From JADZFO01 sp964512635 (GTDB taxonomy: Bacteria > 4484-113 > JAFGCY01): DNA of 64,000 bases. The notes under the pieces are model-generated. The model did not search any database. It was not told the origin of the DNA and worked only from the letters and a program-made list of their open reading frames with translations. A program made the position numbers and the translations under genes. Shown here piece by piece: positions 9,075 through 16,592 of this stretch (positions are counted from its first letter, which is position 1; each line of letters opens with the position of its first letter). The stretch covers positions 203,175 to 267,174 of the forward strand of contig CAZEJB010000001.1 in assembly GCA_964512635.1 (NCBI GenBank), given 5' to 3'.

Positions 9075-9956
9075 TTAATGCCAGCCCGGGCCGTGCCCGA
9101 GGCTGACCGGTGCATGCGGGACCAGTCCGCGCGTAAGCGCCTCCGGGTCGCTGTCGAGGTCCAGAATCTCGTCCGCCGGGTTCGCTGAATCCGGCAGGCG
9201 CCGGGCAGCGCCAAGCTCGCGGCAGGTGTATTCATACAATTCGCGCGCATGGATCCAGCGCCGCTCCAGCCCGCCCAGCAGTATCTTCAGCCCCGCGCCA
9301 TAGATCAGCATCAGGGGCAGCAGGCCGCTTAGAAAACCGCGGGTCACATCTCCCGCGCCGGCCAGCGCCGACGCAGCAAGCACCAGCAGCGACCCGGCGA
9401 TCAGCAGCGGCCCCAGCGAAAGCTCAAGCTGCTGCTGCAGCGGCAGCCCGCGGGTCGGCCAGAGATACCAGTTCAAGCTCGACAGCAGATGCCGCAGAAG
9501 CTGGCGGCGGCTGCGCGGTCGCACCGCGGGATAAATGCTGGCCAGCGGCTCCCGCAGCGCCTGGCCCAGATCCGGCAGGCTGGCCGGCCCGGAGGCGATC
9601 ATCACCAGCAGGCTGCTGTTCTCCAGGGCCGCGCGCAGCTCGCGCTGGTAGGGCGTCAGCTGCCGCTCCTGCGCCCGGGCCCGGGCGCGCAGCACGGTGC
9701 TGTCTATCTCGGTCGGTGGATGCCAGCCCGGCCGCATGGTCTGCGGGATGGCCTGCCACAGCTGGCGCAGGATGTCCTGGCCGAGGGGGTTGTCGATACG
9801 CGCCAGCGCCTCGTCGAGGCTGAGGCTCTCAAACTCCGGCTGCCCGCTCTTTTGCGGTGCCAGCCCCGGGCGGGGCTGCAGTCTGGCCGGCGGCGCGTCA
9901 GGCTCAAGCTGCCCTGCGGCCAGCCGCCCGATCCGGCTTTCGCGGCGCGTCTGCAT
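9075..9956 (-). CDS. Two-helix membrane protein, paralogue family member 2
   Basis: 293 aa, the longest and most divergent of the six paralogues. It keeps the N-terminal EALARIDNPLGQDILRQLW block, a weakened ELRAALENSSLLVMIASGPASLPDL (about 117-141), RPRSRRQLLRHLLSSLNWYLWP and the ARELYEYTCRELG tail. Two hydrophobic segments (about 184-207 and 213-232) form the membrane hairpin. The first 40 residues are Arg/Pro-rich, so the true start may be downstream. Member 3 ends 46 bases upstream. Function unknown. Confidence 0.7.
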   Translation of the reverse strand: MQTRRESRIGRLAAGQLEPDAPPARLQPRPGLAPQKSGQPEFESLSLDEALARIDNPLGQDILRQLWQAIPQTMRPGWHPPTEIDSTVLRARARAQERQLTPYQRELRAALENSSLLVMIASGPASLPDLGQALREPLASIYPAVRPRSRRQLLRHLLSSLNWYLWPTRGLPLQQQLELSLGPLLIAGSLLVLAASALAGAGDVTRGFLSGLLPLMLIYGAGLKILLGGLERRWIHARELYEYTCRELGAARRLPDSANPADEILDLDSDPEALTRGLVPHAPVSLGHGPGWH

Positions 9957-10002
9957 CTGCGCTAATACTAACCCAGCGCGGCGCTGGTGTCAGCAGCAGC
10001 CG

Positions 10003-10770
10003 CTAGTGCGGCAGCCGGCGCCAGAACTGCTCGTCCAGCATGCTCTGCGGCTCCGGTGTCTCGTGTTCATCAGCCAGCCCGCCGCCGGCCTCCAGGTCGC
10101 GGGTTTTCAGCTCGCCTTGCGGCACTCCTCCATCTGCCGTCGGAGCATTCTCCTCAGCCGGATCGCAATAGGCGCTGGCCAGATAGTTGTAAAGCTCGTA
10201 GTTGTTTTCCATCAGCTCCTGCGGGTTTGGCAGCGCGACCGCCACGCCCCACAGCGCAGAACCGCTGCACAGCAGCGCGGCGATAAACACGCCGATCCCG
10301 CCCTGGCCGGCAATGGCCAGCGCGCCGCCGGTCAGCAATCCGGCCAGTACCCCGCAGCCGCTCCAGATCGCATAGGCCAGCGGCCCGCGCCCCTGCTGCC
10401 GCTGTGGGCTGAGATACCAGTCCAGGTGCCGGGCGATGTGCTGCGCCAGTTGGGGATAAGTCCGCGGCCGGGTCAGCCGAAACCAGGTGCGCGACAGCTC
10501 ATCACAGTTCTGGGTAATGTCCGGCAGTGCTCCCTCGCCTCCGGCCAGCATCACCGCCAGCCCGGAGCGCTTCAGTCGCTCTCGCAGGTCCAGCATCCGC
10601 TCGTTGGGCCGCTCAACGAAGATCTGCGGCAGGTCGCGGGCACCGGTCGGCAGATCAATAATGCCGGTGAAGATGCCATGTCCGCGAAACAGAATATCCA
10701 GCAGAAGCTGGGCGGTCTTGCAGCTCACTTTGCCCGCATGCGGAAACTGCCGGTAGTAGTAATAGCTCAT
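10003..10770 (-). CDS. Two-helix membrane protein, paralogue family member 3
   Basis: 255 aa. It has the family blocks LRERLKRSGLAVMLAGGEGALPDI (about 81-104), RPRTYPQLAQHIARHLDWYLSP (118-139), a membrane hairpin (about 145-187) and ENNYELYNYLASAYCDPAEE. The N-terminal block is weaker (KVSCKTAQLLLDIL). An acidic tail of about 50 residues follows. Its ATG (10768-10770) overlaps the TGA of member 4 in an ATGA arrangement, so the two are translationally coupled. Confidence 0.75.
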   Translation of the reverse strand: MSYYYYRQFPHAGKVSCKTAQLLLDILFRGHGIFTGIIDLPTGARDLPQIFVERPNERMLDLRERLKRSGLAVMLAGGEGALPDITQNCDELSRTWFRLTRPRTYPQLAQHIARHLDWYLSPQRQQGRGPLAYAIWSGCGVLAGLLTGGALAIAGQGGIGVFIAALLCSGSALWGVAVALPNPQELMENNYELYNYLASAYCDPAEENAPTADGGVPQGELKTRDLEAGGGLADEHETPEPQSMLDEQFWRRLPH

Positions 10771-11486
10771 CGTGCGGCTCGTTCGAGAGCAGATACTACA
10801 CCCGCCGGCGCCTGCTCCGGTGACAGCTCTGACCCCTTCCCGGATTCATCCGCCGCTGGCTCGGTCAGATCCGCGGCTTCCAGAGCTGCTCCTCTGGGTT
10901 CAGCGGGGTCCTGGTATATCCGTACCAGATACTGATAGAACTCGACCGCCGCGAGTCGCTGCTCTTCGGAGATTGCTGCAGGCCGGTTCAGACTCTGAAT
11001 CAGGCCAAACACGCCCAGAAAGATCAACAGGCGCAGTGCCGAGAACCCGCCAAAGAGCGCGCTGGAGGCCATCTCCGCCAGTCCGAGTCCCAGTATCGTT
11101 ATCGCCGCAGAGAGAAACCATGGTGAACCGGGAAGAACACCATGCAGCTTGAGCGGCGAAAGGTACCAGTCAAGGTAAGTCGCGACATGCTTGGTCATGG
11201 CTGCCACATCGCGGGGCAGAAACAACCTGTGCCACGCCCGCCAGGGAAAGGCGATGTGATCCGTTATGTCCGGCAATACGCCTGGTCCAGCGGCCAGGGC
11301 TTCTGCCAGTCCGGAATTGTTCAGGCGCCGCCTCAGCTTGACGCGATAGGCCTCCTTTTCCGTTTCGGCATGCGGCTTGGCTGGCGCGCCGCAATGGATC
11401 ATGTGGTGATAAGCAGTCTCTACAGCCTTGCGCCCAGCCGGGCTGGATATTGTTTCCAGATCAAGTTGCAGATACTCAAAGGCCAC
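10767..11486 (-). CDS. Two-helix membrane protein, paralogue family member 4
   Basis: 239 aa. This member shows the clearest N-terminal block (LQLDLETISSPAGRKAVETA), then LRRRLNNSGLAEALAAGPGVLPDI (about 51-74), PWRAWHRLFLPRD, KHVATYLDWYLSP and, after two hydrophobic helices (about 118-160), AAVEFYQYLVRIYQDPAEP. The tail is acidic. It overlaps member 3 by four bases (ATGA) and is the first intact gene of this run; a divergent lipoprotein gene starts 172 bases upstream, so 11487-11657 probably holds two divergent promoters. Confidence 0.75.
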   Translation of the reverse strand: MAFEYLQLDLETISSPAGRKAVETAYHHMIHCGAPAKPHAETEKEAYRVKLRRRLNNSGLAEALAAGPGVLPDITDHIAFPWRAWHRLFLPRDVAAMTKHVATYLDWYLSPLKLHGVLPGSPWFLSAAITILGLGLAEMASSALFGGFSALRLLIFLGVFGLIQSLNRPAAISEEQRLAAVEFYQYLVRIYQDPAEPRGAALEAADLTEPAADESGKGSELSPEQAPAGVVSALERAAR

Positions 11487-11586
11487 TGTGCTTCCGCCTG
11501 CCCATAATTTAGCAGGCCGCTGCTACGGGCCGATTGTGTCAGGCGCCAATCCGCCGGACTGACCTTGTTTCGTCCCGCCTGCAGCA

Positions 11587-11657
11587 CCGTATAATTCTTA
11601 TGCAGGCTTAACGCCTGCTTCACCGTCTGTCGAGGAAGTCCCGAGAGGAAGGCTGTC
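11587..11657 (+). promoter_or_regulatory. Putative -10 element, hairpin and ribosome site before the lipoprotein gene
   Basis: A TATAAT lies near 11590-11595, followed by the inverted repeat GCAGGCTTAACGCCTGC (about 11601-11617) and a GAGAGGAAGG ribosome site about 5 bases before the ATG at 11658. No good -35 box is seen. The hairpin would fall at the 5' end of the transcript. Confidence 0.4.
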
Positions 11658-12233
11658 ATGAACTTAAGGCTGCATGGACTGCGGCTCTGCAGCAGGGCAC
11701 TTGGCCTGCTGCTGCTTTTCGCGCTGCTAGCACTGTCCGCGGCCTGCGCGGGCGGCCGGGCGGCTGCCGTGGCCTATCCCCCTTCCTGGCCGCTGGTCGG
11801 CATCACCGCTCCGCCGGGCTCGCACAGCGCCCCGCTGCACTTCAACATCGCATCAGAAAAACTCGGCCCGGATAACGTCTATGTCGACGGCGCGCAGGTT
11901 GCCCCGGACCGCGCACACCCCAAGGGCGGGCTGTTCTGGGCCTGCGGCTTTACCTGCGAAGAGCAGTGGAAGATTGTCGAGAACCACTTCCGGGCCAGTT
12001 TGCGCGCTGAGAACCTGAAGGTCTATCTAGGCAAGCCGCGCAAGGAGGGCCAGCACGTCTATGGCTGCAGCAAGGACGGCAAGTACGAGGTCGGCCTCTT
12101 CAAGCTGGACCAGGAGCGCTATCCCAACGCCTGGGAACTGCGCGTGACCCAGTGGGACTCCCCGCTGGAGCTCGGCCTTGGCGATTATGAAGAAGCCCGC
12201 CGGCTTGGCGAGCTGATCCTTGCCTCGCGCTAG
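11658..12233 (+). CDS. Hypothetical lipoprotein inside the membrane-family cluster
   Basis: 191 aa. A long hydrophobic signal (LGLLLLFALLALSAAC) ends in a lipobox Cys about residue 30. The mature part carries paired cysteines in WACGFTCEEQWKIVENHF and one in YGCSKDG, and ends in DYEEARRLGELILASR. No family was recognised. It is transcribed divergently from member 4 and convergently to member 5 of the membrane family, so it may be a partner or an insertion into a once continuous run. Confidence 0.75.
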   Translation: MNLRLHGLRLCSRALGLLLLFALLALSAACAGGRAAAVAYPPSWPLVGITAPPGSHSAPLHFNIASEKLGPDNVYVDGAQVAPDRAHPKGGLFWACGFTCEEQWKIVENHFRASLRAENLKVYLGKPRKEGQHVYGCSKDGKYEVGLFKLDQERYPNAWELRVTQWDSPLELGLGDYEEARRLGELILASR

Positions 12234-12263
12234 AGCCGGGCAGAATGGCAGGGCCTGTGACCC

Positions 12264-12290
12264 AGTAGAGGCGGAGCATGCTCCGCCCGT
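12264..12290. repeat. Palindrome CGGAGCATGCTCCG
   Basis: GGCGGAGCATGCTCCGCC sits between the convergent lipoprotein gene and membrane-family member 5. It belongs by style to the scattered palindromes (two G/C-rich arms around a very short loop) and could form a hairpin in either transcript, but it lacks a U-run. Confidence 0.45.
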
Positions 12291-12355
12291 TCACCGCTGA
12301 TCGCGCCTTCAATCTGCTAAGCCGGACTGCCGTCATTCACAACCAAAGCCTGGGT

Positions 12356-12925
12356 CTAATGTCCTTCCCGGCGCGCTGCAGCATTAACTCTGTCATCGCT
12401 TTCCAGCTCCGCAGTCATTAACTCCACAGACTCCCCGGCTTCCTCTTCCGGGTCGCTGTAACTCTCCACCAGATAGTGATACAGCTCCATGGCCGCTTCG
12501 TACTTTCGCCCCGGGTCAATCTGCCGCCGCGAAAGGACCACACCGTTCAGCATCAGAGCGCCGCCAGCAATGGCAAAGAAGGGCACGCCATACCACTGGC
12601 CCAGCAATATTGCGGCAACGAAACCACCGATCAGACTGAGGGTCGTTGCGGTGCCAAGCTGCACAGACATTTGGGCTGCGACGCTGGCCGGCAGCGGCGG
12701 TCCGCCGCGCGGCTGCAGATACCAGTCCAGATCCTCAACCAGTCGTTCCAGCAGCCCTTCATAGTTCTTCGGAAGTGTCCCGCGGAAGAAAGATTGCAGC
12801 AAGGGATGGGCATACTCCATTGGGTCAGGCAGCAGATCCGGGCTTGCCAGTCTCGCGGCCAGGTCGGAGTCGCGCAGTTGTTGCCTAACTTTGCGGCCAA
12901 ACTCCGTCGGGGGAGAAAAGAGCAT
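12356..12925 (-). CDS. Two-helix membrane protein, paralogue family member 5 (main frame)
   Basis: 189 aa in this frame. It keeps VRQQLRDSDLAARLASPDLLPDP, LPKNYEGLLERLVEDLDWYLQP, two membrane helices (about 78-118) and AAMELYHYLVESYSDPEEE, but lacks the N-terminal block that all other members have. That block is present just upstream in another reading frame (12926-13035), so the gene is either frameshifted or contains a one-base assembly error near the C/T-rich run at 12900-12925. The ATG at 12925 has no clear ribosome site, which supports the frameshift reading. Confidence 0.65.
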   Translation of the reverse strand: MLFSPPTEFGRKVRQQLRDSDLAARLASPDLLPDPMEYAHPLLQSFFRGTLPKNYEGLLERLVEDLDWYLQPRGGPPLPASVAAQMSVQLGTATTLSLIGGFVAAILLGQWYGVPFFAIAGGALMLNGVVLSRRQIDPGRKYEAAMELYHYLVESYSDPEEEAGESVELMTAELESDDRVNAAARREGH

Positions 12926-13035
12926 CGCCTCGTTTCACCGCTGCCCGTCGCCAGGTCATAGCTGATCTGCAACAGCTGCCGCCCCATGGGAGTACTCACC
13001 TTAGCCAGATCTGCAGCCAGCCGCTTCGACACCAT
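12926..13035 (-). pseudogene. Out-of-frame N-terminus of membrane-family member 5
   Basis: From ATG 13035 this frame reads MVSKRLAADLAKVSTPMGRQ and then LLQISYDLATGSGETRR. It matches the N-terminal block of member 4 (LETISSPAGRKAVETA) and member 1 (FERVSNPTAREIL). The frame then runs into nonsense relative to the family, while the family sequence resumes in the frame of 12356-12925. A single indel within about 12900-12940 would restore a protein of about 225 aa. Confidence 0.6.
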
Positions 13036-13680
13036 GCAAAAGTCTACTTCACCGACGCACCCCTTCAAAGCTCGTCGAGCACCTTGAACTGCGCCAGGAG
13101 CAATAGCTTTGGAGCGCGGGCATCATGCCCGCATCTTTATGCACTGGTTCAGATTGGGGCCCGGGCATCTTGCCCGCACCCGTACCCCTGGTCTACAAAT
13201 GCTAAAAGCCCTGCCCGCGCAGATTAATCCGCACTCAGCCGCGGTATCTGTTGCACCCACCCGCCTTGGCAAGACTTTTGCGCTGCTGAAGTTCATCGCG
13301 GGCAGGTCGGCACCTTGAGAACTTCTGCAAGTGTTAATGCAAGCCGCGTGCTGAGAGCTACCCGCTGCAAATTTTCCCCGCGATTTCGCATCCGGATTTG
13401 CAAAACGCCGATCTTAATCACGAAAACGGCGGGCCAGGTAAAATCCGCTGGCGGATCAAAACGTAAACCGGCGTTTCTCGGTTGAAAAAGCGCCTCTCAG
13501 GTTAAATCCGAGGGGGCCGTCAGGGCCACTGCGACCTGTCATTCACGTTGATTTTGCGCCCTGAAAGTTAAATCCGCTGTCTCCGGCCCTAAGAACACTT
13601 GCAAAATTGTACAGATTTACAGGCTGCGCCCCAGCCGCCCGCCCCCGGCCCGAACCGGCAGGTGTCCGGCGCGGGCACCG
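13036..13680. repeat. Gene-free stretch with palindromes and spaced TTAAATCCG elements
   Basis: No convincing gene. It contains GGAGCGCGGGCATCATGCCC (about 13111) and a CCCGGGCATCTTGCCCGC variant (about 13160), both members of a dispersed repeat also found near 25.2, 25.5, 62.26 and 63.98 kb. At 13436-13447, 13499-13510 and 13565-13576 are three copies of a motif close to AGGTTAAATCCG, spaced 63 and 66 bases. Related sequence, inverted, lies at 24641-24780. Confidence 0.55.
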
Positions 13681-13684
13681 CTGC

Positions 13685-13690
13685 TATAAT
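13685..13690 (+). promoter_or_regulatory. Putative -10 box for guaB3
   Basis: TATAAT 39 bases before the guaB3 ATG. A matching -35 is not obvious at 16-18 bases upstream. A GAGAGGAAG ribosome site follows just before the start codon. Confidence 0.4.
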
Positions 13691-13728
13691 CCCCGGCTTC
13701 ACTAGCCCCCTCGAGAGGAAGCACTAAG

Positions 13729-14889
13729 ATGGAATTCGCCCTCAGCAAGAACCGCAAGATCAAGCTGGCCCTTGGTTTCAACGACGTCTCCCTGGTGCCC
13801 AGCATGTCCACCGTCGACCCGGCCGACACCGATGTTTCTTATGAGCTCGGCGGCCACAAGTACGAGCTGCCGATCATGGCGGCGGCGATGGACGGCGTGG
13901 TGGACGTCAAGATCGCCCGCCTCTTCGCCGAGTACGGCGGCCTGGGTGTGCTGAATCTTGAGGGCATCTACACCCGCTACGAGGAGTACCAGAGCATCCT
14001 CGACGAGATCGTCGCCGCCGATAACGACCAGGCCACCGCGATCTTTCAGCGTGTCTATAAGGAGCCGGTCAAGCCCGAGCTGATCGCCCGCCGCATTGAG
14101 GAAATCAAGGAAGGCGGCAACAAGTGCGCCGTCAGCCTGACGCCGCTGGGCGTGATCCGCTATGGCGAGGCGACCTTCGCCGCCAAGCCGGATGTGCTCT
14201 GCGTCCAGAGCACCGTCACCAGCGCCCGCCACCGCTCCAGCAGCGGCAACAACCTGGTGATCGCCGATCTGATTAAGAGCATCTCCATCCCGGTGCTGGT
14301 CGGCAACGTCAGCGAGTATGAAGTCTCGATGGCACTGCTGGAAGCCGGCGCGGCCGGCCTCTTTGTCGGCGTTGGCCCCGGGCAGGCCTGCACCACCCGC
14401 GGCGTCACGGGCGTCGGCGTGCCGCAGATCACCGCCACTGCCGACTGCGCCGATGCGCGCGATGACTACTTCAAGTCCTCGGGCCGCTATGCACTGATCA
14501 TCACCGACGGCGGCATGCGCAAGGGCGGCGAGATCTGCAAGGCCCTGGCCGCCGGCGGCGACGCGATCATGACCGGCTCCATCTTCGCCGGCTGCCCCGA
14601 AAGCCCCGCGGCGCCTTACCACTGGGGCATGGCCACGCCGGACCCCAACCTGCCGCGCGGCACCCGCGTCAAGAGCAACGTCTCTGTTCCGCTGCACCAG
14701 GTGCTCTTCGGGCCCAGCAAGGTGACGGACGGCACGCAGAACCTCGTCGGCGCGATCCGCAGCGCGATGGGCCTCTGCGGCGCGGCGAACATCCGCGAGT
14801 TCCACAACACCCAGCTCGCCTTCTCGCTGAGCTTCATGACCGAAGGCAAGGCCCTGCAGCTCAGCCAGCAGGTCGGCATGGGCAAGTAG
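13729..14889 (+). CDS. guaB3: GuaB3-family IMP dehydrogenase-like protein
   Basis: 386 aa. It is a TIM-barrel enzyme of the IMPDH/GMP reductase superfamily without the CBS domains of GuaB, the size and layout of the GuaB3 family. The catalytic cysteine (about residue 221) lies in GVGPGQACTTRGVTGVG, matching the IMPDH loop GxGSxCxTR; IITDGGMRKGGEICKALAAGG is the phosphate-binding part. The N-terminal LGFNDVSLVPS also fits. GuaB3 has been linked to IMP oxidation to XMP; I infer a role in guanine nucleotide synthesis. An IMPDH with a full CBS pair would be expected elsewhere in the genome if this is an accessory copy. Confidence 0.9.
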   Translation: MEFALSKNRKIKLALGFNDVSLVPSMSTVDPADTDVSYELGGHKYELPIMAAAMDGVVDVKIARLFAEYGGLGVLNLEGIYTRYEEYQSILDEIVAADNDQATAIFQRVYKEPVKPELIARRIEEIKEGGNKCAVSLTPLGVIRYGEATFAAKPDVLCVQSTVTSARHRSSSGNNLVIADLIKSISIPVLVGNVSEYEVSMALLEAGAAGLFVGVGPGQACTTRGVTGVGVPQITATADCADARDDYFKSSGRYALIITDGGMRKGGEICKALAAGGDAIMTGSIFAGCPESPAAPYHWGMATPDPNLPRGTRVKSNVSVPLHQVLFGPSKVTDGTQNLVGAIRSAMGLCGAANIREFHNTQLAFSLSFMTEGKALQLSQQVGMGK

Positions 14890-14943
14890 GGGCCGAGCAT
14901 GGCCTCGGCCCGGGTGGGCGCGACTCCGTGCCCGCCTCGCCTC

Positions 14944-15036
14944 GGTGGCACCGGTTTGCAACCGGTGGTTCATCCTCGGTGACACCGGTTTGCAACCGGT
15001 GATCCATCTTCGGTGGCACCGGTTTGCAACCGGTGG
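14944..15036. repeat. Three tandem copies of palindrome CACCGGTTTGCAACCGGTG
   Basis: Copies at 14944-14968, 14978-15002 and 15012-15036 (25 bases each, period 34) are perfect or near-perfect palindromes of 8-base arms around TGC. Copies 1 and 3 are identical; copy 2 differs by compensating changes at both outer positions (GGTGA...). A fourth copy is at 25448-25472. They separate guaB3 from membrane-family member 6. Confidence 0.85.
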
Positions 15037-15044
15037 CAATACTT

Positions 15045-15692
15045 ATGTCTTTGCTCAGAACAGAACGCTGGCACGACATCGCCGACCCCGCCGCAGCCCG
15101 GGTGGCCCGCTTGCTGTGGATCATGATCCCCCGCAGCCGCGGCCGCTTTGGCGTCACCTGGCCGCTGATCGACCGGCCGGATGAGCCGCAGCGCCTCGAA
15201 CTGCGCCGGGCCCTCGAGGCCAGCGCTCTGGCCCGCGACATCCTGGAGCACCCGGAGCGGATTGAAGACCTGCGCCAGCGTCTGCCCCAGCCCTGGAGGT
15301 CCATGGCTCTGCGATTCCTGAAGCTGGACTACGGGATGCGGCTCTTCCTGCTGGGGCTCTATCTGGACTGCTATCTTGGCCTCAAGACCGGGCTGCCGCC
15401 GCAGCGGCTCTGGACCGCGCCGGTGCTGAAGGCCCTGCTCAGCCTGCCGGTGCTGGTCGTTGCCGGCGCCATGTTTGTAGCCGGGCTGCTCCTCAGCGTC
15501 AACAATGAAGGCCAGCTCTGGCCGGCGGGACTGCTCTTTGGCGCAGCCCTGCTGGCTGCAGCCTACAGCATCTGGACCACAATACTGACCCGGCGGCAGT
15601 GGCCGCGCTTCCTGGCGCTGTATCACTACTTTTGCGACTATTGGCAGGCCCGCTCGCCGGCCCGGGATCCAGCAGCGGACGGCTGGGATTAG
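15045..15692 (+). CDS. Two-helix membrane protein, paralogue family member 6
   Basis: 215 aa from ATG 15045; a TTG at 15024 would put the start inside the repeat. It has family blocks HDIADPAAARVARLLW, ELRRALEASALARDILEHPERIEDL, GLYLDCYLGLKTGLPPQ (the LDWYLSP equivalent), a membrane hairpin (about 135-185) and FLALYHYFCDYWQARSP. It is the only member on the plus strand, separated from the others by guaB3 and the triple palindrome. The following gene starts 19 bases later and is probably cotranscribed. Confidence 0.7.
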   Translation: MSLLRTERWHDIADPAAARVARLLWIMIPRSRGRFGVTWPLIDRPDEPQRLELRRALEASALARDILEHPERIEDLRQRLPQPWRSMALRFLKLDYGMRLFLLGLYLDCYLGLKTGLPPQRLWTAPVLKALLSLPVLVVAGAMFVAGLLLSVNNEGQLWPAGLLFGAALLAAAYSIWTTILTRRQWPRFLALYHYFCDYWQARSPARDPAADGWD

Positions 15693-15711
15693 GTCATGAC
15701 TATGAGGTTGA

Positions 15712-16476
15712 ATGAGGCATACTTCAACCATGCTTAAGCGCGCTGACGACTGGCTGAAGCCGCACCGCGACGCCGTCTGGGACGGTCTCTACCGGCGCGA
15801 GGAACAGCTTTGCCGCGAGGCCCTGCAGCGGGCCTGGAGCGCCTGGAGCGAGTATGAACTGAACCACGATCTGGGCTATGCCCTGCGGCTGTACCTTGAC
15901 TTCCTGGAGTTCCAGGTCGAGGACTCCTTCGTCCCGCGGGATGATGGTCAACGGATCCGGGCGGCGATCCAGGAGATTGCCAAGCCAACCGCCGCGCCGC
16001 TGGCGCGGGTTATGCGGGCGCGGACGCTGATCACTCTACGCTGCTGGGCGCACTGGGAGCGCGCGCTGGACCTTGGCATCGGCGAGCTCAACTCCCTGTT
16101 CCGCGAGGTGGACATCGGCGAGATCGATGGCCAGGGCTGGACTTTCATCGCTTACTGGGCCTTTGATCAGCGCGAAGCGGGCTATCTGTCGCTGGCCTTT
16201 GAGACCTTCATCACCCAGCCCCTGGACTACCTCGGCTACTACTCCAAGCTGCGGCTTGGGGTGATGCTGGCGCTGGTGGAAGGCGACTGCAAGCGCCAGC
16301 AGCTGGAGCACCTTATTGACGAGACCAAATACCTGCACCAGTTGCAGTGGATCGAGGCCAGGGGCAGTGAGGCGGCAGCGGCGCTGGGCCTCTGGGACAG
16401 CGCGATGCAGGCTTACTGCGCCCGCCGCCGCGCCGAGCTGGAAAGGCTAAAGCCCCTGCCGCCTCGCCACCACTGA
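15712..16476 (+). CDS. Hypothetical soluble protein
   Basis: 254 aa; not recognised. It is mostly helical, Trp- and Arg-rich (WLKPHRDAVWDGLYRREEQL, LRLYLDFLEFQVEDSF, RCWAHWERALDLGIGELNSL), with no signal or membrane segment. ATG 15712 has a GAGG 4 bases upstream; an in-frame ATG at 15730 is an alternative start. It follows member 6 of the membrane family by 19 bases, suggesting one transcript. Confidence 0.65.
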   Translation: MRHTSTMLKRADDWLKPHRDAVWDGLYRREEQLCREALQRAWSAWSEYELNHDLGYALRLYLDFLEFQVEDSFVPRDDGQRIRAAIQEIAKPTAAPLARVMRARTLITLRCWAHWERALDLGIGELNSLFREVDIGEIDGQGWTFIAYWAFDQREAGYLSLAFETFITQPLDYLGYYSKLRLGVMLALVEGDCKRQQLEHLIDETKYLHQLQWIEARGSEAAAALGLWDSAMQAYCARRRAELERLKPLPPRHH

Positions 16477-16592
16477 GGCAAGCTGGGGGCCGCCGCTTAA
16501 AGCTGATCTTAACCTTTTGGTCAATTCGATTCAGGTATACTGACATATCAGGAGCCCATAGGGCCGTAATCCCACTGCCAAGGAACTTAACC

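Noticed and set aside
11420..11659. 79-codon ORF on the minus strand between member 4 and the lipoprotein gene
   Set aside because: It overlaps the start of membrane-family member 4 and the divergent promoter region; no ribosome site or protein-like pattern.
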